A stretch of DNA of 5,338 nt from Betaproteobacteria bacterium. Its GTDB lineage: Bacteria; Pseudomonadota; Gammaproteobacteria; Burkholderiales; Rhodocyclaceae. The position numbers were made by a program, and so were the translations under genes. The DNA lies in NCBI GenBank assembly GCA_020047725.1, contig JAIFNM010000236.1:1-5338 (forward strand), read 5' to 3'. The notes below the pieces were generated by a model that saw nothing but the letters and a program-made list of their open reading frames with translations, ran no database searches and was not told the origin of the DNA. Positions 1 through 5,338 of this stretch are shown here, one piece after another. The number at the start of each line of letters is the position of its first letter. Positions within the stretch are counted from its first letter, which is position 1.

Positions 1-42
1 CTGGCAGCTCATGCCGCCGACACCCATAACGATCTGTTCCAT
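1..42 (-). CDS. HMA-domain copper chaperone, CopZ-like (partial, N-terminus only)
   Basis: Only the first 14 codons are inside the window; the gene continues past the left edge. They read MEQIVMGVGGMSCQ, which is the first beta strand and the start of the metal-binding loop of a heavy-metal-associated (HMA) domain. GMSC carries the first cysteine of the expected CxxC pair; the second cysteine lies outside. Free-standing HMA proteins of this kind (CopZ/Atx1 type) carry Cu(I) in the cytoplasm and pass it to the N-terminal HMA domains of a CopA ATPase, which is the gene immediately upstream. The ATG is 9 nt after the ATPase stop codon and has a GAGG Shine-Dalgarno sequence 5 nt before it, so co-translation is likely. 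The family assignment rests on a short stretch plus context; a longer HMA-containing protein cannot be excluded. Confidence 0.72.
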   Translation of the reverse strand, partial: MEQIVMGVGGMSCQ

Positions 43-47
43 AGCTA

Positions 48-51
48 CCTC
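48..51 (-). promoter_or_regulatory. Ribosome binding site of the CopZ-like gene
   Basis: GAGG on the minus strand directly follows the TGA stop of the ATPase gene (52-54) and lies 5 nt before the ATG at 42. It supports this start and suggests translational coupling with the ATPase. Confidence 0.6.
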
Positions 52-2461
52 TCAGTTCTGCTTGTTGTTCCCTGACCGCCAACGTTTGAGCAGCAGGGAG
101 TTGGAAACCACCGACACCGAACTCATGGCCATTGCCGCGCCGGCGATCACCGGATTGAGCATGCCCATCGCCGCCAGCGGAATTCCCAGGACGTTGTAGA
201 TAAATGCGAAGAAGAGATTCTGCCGGATTTTCCCGAGCGTCGCACGTGAAAGCAGGATGGCATCGGCGACGCCTTGCAGATCACTGCGCACGAGAGTCAC
301 GTCGGCTACCTCGATGGCCGCATCCGAACCGGCACCCATCGCGAAGCTGACGTCGGCGGCGGCCAGCGCCGGAGCATCGTTGATGCCGTCGCCGACCATC
401 GCCACGACCCGGCCTTCGGCTTTGAGCGCATCAACAGCCGCTGCCTTGTCGCCAGGCAGAATACCGGCACGAAAGTCGTCGATACCAGCTTCGGCAGAGA
501 TCGCCGCGGCCGTCACCGCATTATCGCCGGTCAGCATTACGATGTGGAGCCCCATGGCTTTCAACCGGGCTACGGCGGCGATGGAAGATTCACGGAGCGG
601 ATCGGCGATGGCGAAAAGCGCCAGCGCGCTTGTGTTTTCGACCAGCACGACCACGGTCCTGCCCTTGCCTTGCAAGGCGGCAATTTGATCGTTTGGCAGC
701 GTGAGACCAGCAAACCATTCCGGCGATCCAAGCTGCAGGACGCGTTCGCCAACCGTACCTTCAACGCCTTTTCCGGGAATCGCCCGGAAATTGGTGAGTT
801 TCGGCAAGGATTCGGCCTGAGCGCGTTTAAGGATCGCACGCGCCAGCGGATGCTCCGAACCCTGCTCCAGCGCAGCGGCCAAGGTCAAGGCCTGATCGGC
901 ATCAAGCGCCAGCGGCAGCAAGTCGGTAACGAAGGGCTCGCCGCGCGTCAGCGTTCCCGTCTTGTCGACGGCCAGTACGCTTATTTTCTCGGCGTGCTCC
1001 AGTGCTTCGGCATTCTTCACCAGAATTCCCGCACGTGCGCCCTGCCCTGTCCCGACCATGATCGCCGTCGGGGTCGCCAACCCGAGTGCACAGGGGCACG
1101 CGATGACCAGCACGGCAACCGCGTTGATCAAGGCCATGCTGAACACACCACCGAAAAACCACCAGCCGGCAAAGGTGAGCAAGGCAATGCCGCAAACCAC
1201 CGGGACGAAGATCGCCGAGATGCGATCCGCCAGCCTTTGCACTGGCGCCTTGGAGCCTTGCGCCTCAGCGACCATGCGGATGATGCCGGCCAGCAGGGTG
1301 TGTTCGCCAACGCCTGTGGCGCGACAACGCAGCATGCCTTCGCCGTTGGCCGTGGCAGCAAACACGCGGTCGCCAGCTTGCTTGCCAACGGGCATGCTCT
1401 CACCGGTAAGCATCGCTTCATTGACGTTCGACGCCCCTTCGACTACTTCGCCGTCCACCGGCAAACTCTCGCCCGGCCGGACGATGAAAATGTCGCCTGG
1501 AATCAGCAGCGCCACATCAAGCTCAAGCAGTTTCCCGTCGCGTTCGACACGCGCCGTTTTCGGCTGCAGGCATGGCCGCCGTCGTTTTGGCCTTGGCCCG
1601 CGCTTCGAGCAACTTGCCAAGCAAAACAAGCGTGATGACCGCTGCCGAGGCCTCGAAATACACCGGCAAGCCATGGAGGTCACCCAGCGTGACGATCAGG
1701 CTGAAGAAATACGCCGCACTGGTGCCAAGCGCGACCAGCACGTCCATGTTGGCGCCACGAATGCCTGCACTTCGCAGGGACTTCCAGCCTCCGTCGTAAA
1801 AACGCCAGCCAATCCAGAACTGCACCGGCGTCGCCAGAACGAGCTGAATCCAGCGCGGCAGAAGATCCTGATGGCCATGTCCGCTCAAGGTCGCGCCATT
1901 GAACATCGTTACCATCTGCGCCACCAGTGGCAGCGTCAGTGCCGCCGCGATCCAGAAACGACGCAGTTCGGCCTTATAGATCGCCAGTTTTCTGGCCTTT
2001 TCTTCTTCGCGCGAGCGGTCATCGGCCACCCGCCCGACGAAACCGGCCCGATTGATCGCAGCAAGCACCTGAGCCGGATCGGCGACACCGGGCAGATAGC
2101 GCACCCGCGCGCGTTCCGACGCCAGATTGACTGCCGCCTCGACCCCCGGCAGTCGGCTGAGCACCTTCTCGATGCGCGTTGCACAGGCGGCACAGGTCAT
2201 CCCCTCAATACCGAGTTCAAGGGTTTGCAGCGGAACGCTGAAGCCCGCTTTTTCGATGGTCGACACCAACTGCTGTGGCGAAGTCTCGCTTGAAGACAAC
2301 TCGACGCGCGCATGCTCGGAAGCAAAATTGACGCTGGCTACCACGCCGGGAAGGCGATTGAGCACTTTCTCGATGCGCGCGGCACACGCCGCGCAGGTCA
2401 TCCCGCTGAGCGGGAGATCAAGACGCTGGACGGATTCAGATGCTTCAGACAGATTCGACAT
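52..2461 (-). pseudogene. copA: Cu(I)-exporting P1B-type ATPase (CopA family), frameshifted
   Basis: Copper-transporting P-type ATPase of the inner membrane, exporting cytoplasmic Cu(I) at the cost of ATP. Start chosen at 2461: AGGA lies 5 nt upstream, and the ATG at 2482 lies inside the preceding gene. From this start, two HMA domains carry GMTCAAC (Cys23/Cys26 and Cys90/Cys93). Four membrane segments follow up to about residue 296. After the break come the actuator motif TGES (1396-1407), the TM6 ion site CPC (1090-1098), the phosphorylation motif DKTGTLT (Asp codon 964-966), SEHPLA of the nucleotide domain, MLTGDN, GDGIND (376-393), and final TMs with FIYN and MSSVSVVSN, which are typical Cu(I) signatures. 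The reading frame breaks at about 1570-1573. Upstream it reads ...KTTAA then runs to a stop at 1523; downstream LQPKTARVERDG continues in another frame. Compared with the family, six codons are replaced by 4 nt, so about 14 nt are missing. An intact protein would be about 807 residues. Either a real null allele or a sequence error; the family call itself is very safe. Confidence 0.9.
1570..1573 (-). other. Frame break (about 14-nt deletion) in the copper ATPase gene
   Basis: On the minus strand the last in-frame codons are GCG GCC (Ala-Ala, 1579-1574). Four bases, ATGC (1573-1570), follow, and then the downstream frame begins with CTG CAG CCG (Leu-Gln-Pro, from 1569). In related ATPases, including E. 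coli CopA as I recall it (SSKA-LEKLLD-LTPPTAR), six residues separate the equivalent positions. Expected 18 nt minus observed 4 nt gives 14 nt lost. No homopolymer is present, so a simple one-base sequencing slip does not explain it. Confidence 0.8.
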
Positions 2462-2466
2462 GACTT

Positions 2467-2470
2467 TCCT
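2467..2470 (-). promoter_or_regulatory. Ribosome binding site of the copper ATPase gene
   Basis: AGGA on the minus strand sits 5 nt before the ATG at 2461 and shares its first two bases with the TAG stop of the upstream gene (2469-2471). It decides the start in favour of 2461 over the in-frame ATG at 2482 and implies translational coupling. Confidence 0.65.
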
Positions 2471-3140
2471 ACACCTGAACAATCAGGCGCATTGCAGCAA
2501 ACAGGCCCCACAGGCCAAAGGCAAGAACAAGCAGTCCAGCCGTTAACCGTACGACCGGTTTGGCCACGTATTCGTTCAGCCGAACGGCGAGCAGGCCAGC
2601 GAGCAGCAGATTGGGCAGGGTTCCCACGCCAAAAGCCAGCATCATTCCCGCGCCGCTTAGCGCCGAACCACTAGTCAGTGCCGTGACCAGGGCGCTATAG
2701 ACCAGACCACACGGCAGCCAGCCCCACACCAGACCAAGCGGAAAAGCCTGTGCGATCGTTCGCGCCGGGAGGAAACGTTTTGAAAGCGGCTGCAGATGCC
2801 GCCAAAGCTTCTGTCCAAAACGCTCGGTGAAGGCTAGCGCGCGCGTTGCGCCCATCAGATACAGGCCAAGCGCCACCAGCATCAGGTTGGCCAGCACAAA
2901 AAGGACGATACGCACTGGCAACTGGCCGGAAAGCGCAAGACTCGCGCCCCCCAGAGCACCAGCGATGGCGCCAGCAACGCCGTAACTGACGATACGCCCG
3001 ACGTTGTACGCCAGATGCAGGGAAGGCCGCGAACCAGCGCCCATCGATAGCGCACCGACAATGCCGCCGCACATCCCGATGCAATGCGTTCCACCGAGAA
3101 GACCGATCAGGAACAGGGCGAGATAGCTGGATTCAGGCAT
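2469..3140 (-). CDS. TauE/SafE-family (UreH-like) membrane protein linked to copper handling
   Basis: A 223-residue integral membrane protein with about six hydrophobic segments and no separate signal peptide. The first segment contains GGTHCIGMCGG (Cys20, Cys24) and a later one WGWLPCG (Pro143-Cys144-Gly145). These are the hallmarks of the short TauE/SafE or UreH-like transmembrane family, distantly related to the DsbD/CcdA fold. Members are often annotated 'sulfite exporter', but in proteobacteria this cysteine-containing subgroup is commonly found beside copper ATPase and cbb3-oxidase assembly genes. A role in copper or thiol-redox handling at the inner membrane is therefore more likely here than sulfite export. 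It is first in the operon, with the ATPase starting 7 nt after its stop. The ATG at 3140 lacks a clear Shine-Dalgarno sequence, but no alternative start is in frame just upstream and the N-terminus matches family length. The reading frame is intact, unlike that of the ATPase. Confidence 0.83.
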   Translation of the reverse strand: MPESSYLALFLIGLLGGTHCIGMCGGIVGALSMGAGSRPSLHLAYNVGRIVSYGVAGAIAGALGGASLALSGQLPVRIVLFVLANLMLVALGLYLMGATRALAFTERFGQKLWRHLQPLSKRFLPARTIAQAFPLGLVWGWLPCGLVYSALVTALTSGSALSGAGMMLAFGVGTLPNLLLAGLLAVRLNEYVAKPVVRLTAGLLVLAFGLWGLFAAMRLIVQV

Positions 3141-3329
3141 TGGGGGCGACGTGCTTAACGGGAAGATGGGAGTTTAACCCACTTGCCCTTGCTGCCTTGT
3201 TCCGCAACACACGACCGGCTCGAGACGCGCGTAAACAGGCGATCTTCATCCGACACATGGCTGCAAGGCAATCTGGATGCGGTGTTCCGGTGGACAGCAT
3301 CGAACGCAGTCGATACAGTTGCTGGCAAA

Positions 3330-3343
3330 TTGATAAACATCCA
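3330..3343. promoter_or_regulatory. Candidate FNR/ANR-type binding site
   Basis: TTGATAAACATCCA matches the consensus TTGAT-N4-ATCAA at 9 of 10 positions (one C for A in the second half). It lies between the divergent TauE/SafE-copA operon and the small membrane-protein gene. Its centre (3336.5) is 33 nt before the ATG at 3370, too close for standard activation centred at -41.5 on that side unless transcription starts inside the gene. On the minus strand a start near 3295 would fit that spacing, giving a leader of about 155 nt, though I see no good -10 there. It could instead repress the plus-strand gene. TTGATA within it also resembles a -35 element, but no -10 follows at the right spacing. 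Confidence 0.5.
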
Positions 3344-3355
3344 TCATCCTCAGTC

Positions 3356-3360
3356 GGAGA
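3356..3360 (+). promoter_or_regulatory. Ribosome binding site of the small membrane protein gene
   Basis: GGAGA lies 9 nt before the ATG at 3370, slightly long but usable spacing. It supports this small gene as really translated. Confidence 0.5.
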
Positions 3361-3369
3361 AACAGAACC

Positions 3370-3576
3370 ATGGGCCTGAACCCCCAACTAGCAAAGTGGT
3401 TACCTGAAAAGCTGGTGCATTTTTGTTTCGGCCTGCGCTACCCGCACGCCTTCATTTTCAGCTTGCCGACCTTCATCGTCGGACTCATTTTCTCACCGTA
3501 TATTCCCTACGCGGAACCGGTGCTCACCGGGATTGGAGTCGCCATGTTCTATTTCTCGAAAGCACGCTGGGAATAA
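3370..3576 (+). CDS. Small hypothetical membrane protein, 68 residues
   Basis: I do not recognise a named family. The protein begins MGLNPQLAKWLPEKLVHFCF, a short amphipathic, positively charged N-terminus. A strongly hydrophobic segment follows at about residues 28-47 (FIFSLPTFIVGLIFSPYIPY), then a second at about 50-63 (PVLTGIGVAMFYFS), ending in KARWE before a TAA stop. This predicts a two-segment inner-membrane protein, the second segment being short. Support for a real gene: a GGAGA ribosome site, isolated position with nothing convincing overlapping, sensible membrane-protein composition, and an FNR-type box just upstream. It is divergent from the copper operon and might share its control. 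One cysteine (Cys19) and one histidine just before it (His17) are present, too little to claim metal binding. Function unknown. Confidence 0.66.
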   Translation: MGLNPQLAKWLPEKLVHFCFGLRYPHAFIFSLPTFIVGLIFSPYIPYAEPVLTGIGVAMFYFSKARWE

Positions 3577-3631
3577 GTCAGATCCGCGTGTTTCCGGCCG
3601 ACCAGTTCTCGCACAAGGCCAAACACAAGCG

Positions 3632-3644
3632 GGTCGCGTCGACC
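3632..3644. repeat. Short hairpin downstream of the small membrane protein gene
   Basis: GGTCG-CGT-CGACC is a perfect 5-bp inverted repeat with a 3-nt loop, 56 nt after the TAA stop, followed a few bases later by AATTTT. It is a weak candidate for a terminator; the stem is short and the T-run is not immediately adjacent. Confidence 0.25.
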
Positions 3645-3659
3645 GTTCCAATTTTCAAG

Positions 3660-3698
3660 TATCCGTAATATTCTGAAATTCAGCGGAAAATACGGATA
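3660..3698. repeat. Nested inverted repeat, possible operator upstream of the chemoreceptor gene
   Basis: The outer arms TATCCGTA (3660-3667) and TACGGATA (3691-3698) are perfect 8-bp inverted repeats separated by 23 nt. Nearly concentric inside them is a second palindrome, CTGAAATTCAG (3673-3683). The region is AT-rich against its GC-rich surroundings and ends about 105 nt before the receptor start. This could be a two-tier operator or a structured leader. No matching known regulator is recognised. Confidence 0.4.
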
Positions 3699-3702
3699 TA
3701 CA
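3673..3702 (+). promoter_or_regulatory. Weak candidate sigma-70 promoter for the chemoreceptor gene
   Basis: CTGAAA (3673-3678, 4/6 to TTGACA), an 18-nt spacer and TATACA (3697-3702, 4/6 to TATAAT). The -35 lies in the inner palindrome and the -10 overlaps the right outer arm of the nested repeat, so a bound regulator would block it. I saw no flagellar sigma-28 motif (TAAA-N15-GCCGATAA) upstream of the gene. Confidence 0.25.
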
Positions 3703-3793
3703 TTGATTTCATGAGGTGAGAGCATTTTGTTTGTGGTTGTTTCGGTCAGCAAATAGTCATCAGTTCGCCGTTTACTTGAATAATTTTAAGTGC

Positions 3794-3798
3794 GAGGG
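3794..3798 (+). promoter_or_regulatory. Ribosome binding site of the chemoreceptor gene
   Basis: GAGGG lies 4 nt before the ATG at 3803. It selects this start over the in-frame GTG at 3716, whose extra 29 residues do not resemble the family N-terminus. Confidence 0.6.
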
Positions 3799-3802
3799 AA
3801 AA

Positions 3803-5338
3803 ATGCGTAGAAATCAGCCTGTCACAAACGCCGAAACTCAACTCCCGGAAAACCAGTTCATCTATTCCCGAACTGATCTGAAAGGCGTCATCACCGAAGC
3901 CAACGAAGCGTTCTGCAACATCACATCCGGACCTGCCGGAAGCCGCATTCAAGGATATGTGGCAAGACCTCAAGGCCGGTCGGCCATGGCGGGGAATCGT
4001 CAAGAACCGGCGCAAGGATGGCGGGTATTACTGGGTCGTCGCCAATGTCACACCAGTTCGTGAAAACGGGCGGATCGTGGGTTACCAATCAGTGCGCAGC
4101 CGGCCTGATCGTGAAGAAATATCCGCAGCGTCTGCGGCCTATCAGAAGATCAACGCGGGAGCCACAAACCTCGCTGTCGAACACGGGCGCATCATCAAAC
4201 AACGGCCGGCTTGGATCACGGCGTTGGTCTCGCTGCGCAACCAGATGCGAATTATCGCTGTGCTCGTGCTGATTCTCGGCGTAGTCGATCTGAGCGAAGT
4301 CATCTTCAAGCTTGATTTTGGCTGGATTCACGAAACACTGATGGCAATCAGCGTGCTTTACGCACTGTACTTCCTGCTGTTCTTCACACCCGGCCTGGTG
4401 CGTGATCTCCGGGAAGCCAACGAATGGCTCGAGGGGGTATTGTCAACCGGCAACCTCAAGCGGCGCATCGTCTCGAACCGCGCAGGCATGGTCGGTACGC
4501 TGATCAACCAGATGGACGTTTTTGTAGCGTCGATTCAGGCTACCGTGCAGGGCATGGCCGACACGGCCAAGCAAGTCGGTGTCGCGTCGAAGCAGGTCGA
4601 TGATGGTATACGGGTGGTTTTCGCGGCAGCACAGAAACAGAGCGAGGCGACCTCGGCTGCAGCCGCCGCCGTCGAAGAAGTCACGGTTTCCATCGGTGAA
4701 GTTGCTGAACATGCGCGCTCAACCAAGGAAGTTGCCATCAGCACCGGTGAAGTATCACGTGTTGGTGCCGAACGTTCCGGCGAAGCCTGCGCCACCATCA
4801 CATCGCTGTCTGAGACCGTCAAGACATCGGCCGAAAAGGTTGAAACACTCGGCCAACGCTCAGCCGAGATCAGCCAGATCGCCGGCGTGATCAAGGAAAT
4901 TGCCGACCAGACCAATCTGCTGGCGCTGAATGCAGCAATTGAAGCAGCGCGAGCCGGAGAACAGGGACGCGGCTTTGCCGTAGTAGCCGACGAGGTCCGA
5001 AAGCTGGCCGAGCGCACGGGCAAGGCAACCCAGGAAATCAGCAGCATGATCGGCATGATCCAGAGCGACACAAAACTCGCCGTCGACGGCATGCGCGCGG
5101 GTGCCACGCAGGTCGGAGAAGGCGTCACACTGGTGCACTCGGCACAGGCTGCACTCCAGCAAATCAATAACGAGATGAATGGCACCATCCAGCGCGTCAA
5201 TGAAATCTCGCACGCCTCCAACGAACAGCAGGAAGCCATGACGTTACTGGCACAGAACGTGGAGCAGGTGGCGTCCATGACCGAGCAGAATGTTGCCGTC
5301 GTCTACCAGACGGAAGTCATGGTCGAGAAACTCTCGTC
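3803..5338 (+). pseudogene. Aer-like PAS-containing methyl-accepting chemotaxis protein, frameshifted and cut by the window edge
   Basis: Energy/redox-taxis receptor of the Aer type: cytoplasmic PAS sensor, membrane hairpin, and signalling domain that talks to CheW/CheA. From 3803 the first 40 residues (FIYSRTDLKGVITEANEAFCNI) are the first half of an Aer-type PAS domain. The frame then breaks; from 3924 another frame reads HPDLPEAAFKDMWQDLKAGRPW, then GIVKNRRKDGGYYWVVANVTP, the second half of the same domain. Two membrane segments follow (about 4245-4310 and 4326-4397) with a short loop between, then a HAMP-like linker. The signalling domain has the invariant hairpin region EIADQTNLLALNAAIEAARA through VVADEVRKLAERT (4896-5018). 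This frame stays open to the right edge, and the true C-terminus lies outside. About 17 residues (50 nt) are missing at the break relative to E. coli Aer. With the gap filled, the visible part would be about 528 residues. FAD is the known Aer cofactor; binding here is inferred and, in this allele, doubtful. Confidence 0.85.
3920..3926 (+). other. Frame break (about 50-nt deletion) in the chemoreceptor PAS domain
   Basis: ATC (Ile40, 3920-3922) is the last codon in the first frame; one base, A (3923), separates it from CAT (His, 3924-3926), which opens the second frame. In E. coli Aer, as I recall it, the matching positions are separated by SGYTLQELQGQPHNMVR, 17 residues or 51 nt, so about 50 nt are absent. 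The junction contains ACATC twice in tandem (3918-3922 and 3923-3927). The lost stretch would include the conserved Arg before HPD, which is needed for FAD binding in Aer. Confidence 0.8.

Noticed and set aside
1563..1574. CTGCAGGCATGG at the ATPase break resembles a cloning-vector polylinker (PstI/SphI)
   Set aside because: The SphI site is incomplete and the flanking bases on both sides are native ATPase coding sequence, so a chance match is the better explanation.
1560..1585. Programmed ribosomal frameshifting as the explanation for the ATPase break, as is known in E. coli copA
   Set aside because: The E. coli site lies near the end of the first HMA domain and yields a chaperone-like product. 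Here the break is after TM4, has no evident slippery site or stop, and bases are missing, which no frameshift could restore.
274..2293. Two long plus-strand open frames (274-1635 and 962-2293) opposite the copper ATPase
   Set aside because: They are antisense shadows of a GC-rich gene. Their translations have no recognisable domain, while the minus strand reads as a full P1B-type ATPase.
3133..3387. An 84-codon minus-strand open frame and overlapping plus-strand frames in the divergent intergenic region
   Set aside because: There is no membrane, domain or compositional signal. They overlap the starts of better supported genes and the FNR-type box, and several frames are open at once, as expected by chance.
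3549..3752. A 67-codon minus-strand open frame across the second intergenic region
   Set aside because: It overlaps the end of the small membrane protein and the nested inverted repeat, has no recognisable domain, and changes composition along its length.
3775..3790. A second FNR-like imperfect palindrome, CTTGAATAATTTTAAG, just before the chemoreceptor ribosome site
   Set aside because: It matches only about 7 of 10 consensus positions in an AT-rich stretch and sits immediately before the ribosome site, where activation would be implausible.
3716..3802. An upstream in-frame GTG start for the chemoreceptor at 3716
   Set aside because: The extra 29 residues are unlike the family N-terminus, whereas the ATG at 3803 has a GAGGG ribosome site and begins the expected short pre-PAS segment.
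4535..5278. A 247-codon minus-strand open frame opposite the chemoreceptor
   Set aside because: Its Ser/Ala/Thr-rich translation is the antisense image of the coiled-coil signalling domain, whose plus-strand hairpin motif is unmistakable.

Overview
The window looks like a piece of a GC-rich proteobacterial chromosome, most likely a betaproteobacterium of the Rhodocyclales type. I base this on codon use, the Aer-like chemoreceptor, an FNR/ANR-type box, and the grouping of a TauE/SafE-like membrane protein with copper genes. This placement is an inference from general knowledge; nothing in the window fixes the taxonomy.

Layout. The left 3.1 kb is a tightly packed minus-strand copper operon, read right to left. 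It starts with a TauE/SafE (UreH-like) membrane protein (3140-2469). A two-HMA-domain Cu(I) P1B-type ATPase of the CopA family follows 7 nt later (2461-52). Nine nt after that comes the start of a small HMA-type copper chaperone (CopZ-like), which runs off the left edge after 14 codons. In each junction the Shine-Dalgarno sequence sits at or overlaps the stop codon of the preceding gene, so translational coupling is likely. A 229-bp divergent intergenic region (3141-3369) carries a 9/10 match to the FNR/ANR consensus. To its right is a small two-segment membrane protein of unknown function (3370-3576, plus strand). A second intergenic stretch (3577-3802) holds a nested inverted repeat overlapping a weak candidate promoter. 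The right third (3803 to the edge) is an Aer-like PAS-containing methyl-accepting chemotaxis protein.

The most striking point is that both large genes are broken by internal out-of-frame deletions. The copper ATPase lacks about 14 nt between TM4 and the actuator domain (around 1570-1573). The chemoreceptor lacks about 50 nt inside its PAS domain (around 3923). Flanking sequence is clean, family-typical and open in the shifted frame on both sides, so either the damage is recent or the sequence contains assembly errors. Read as intact genes, the set fits one theme: copper handling, perhaps linked to low-oxygen respiration, next to an energy/oxygen-taxis receptor. I did not find a convincing new multi-gene system. 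The items most worth following up are the two frame breaks, the FNR-type box with its small membrane protein, and the nested palindrome upstream of the receptor.
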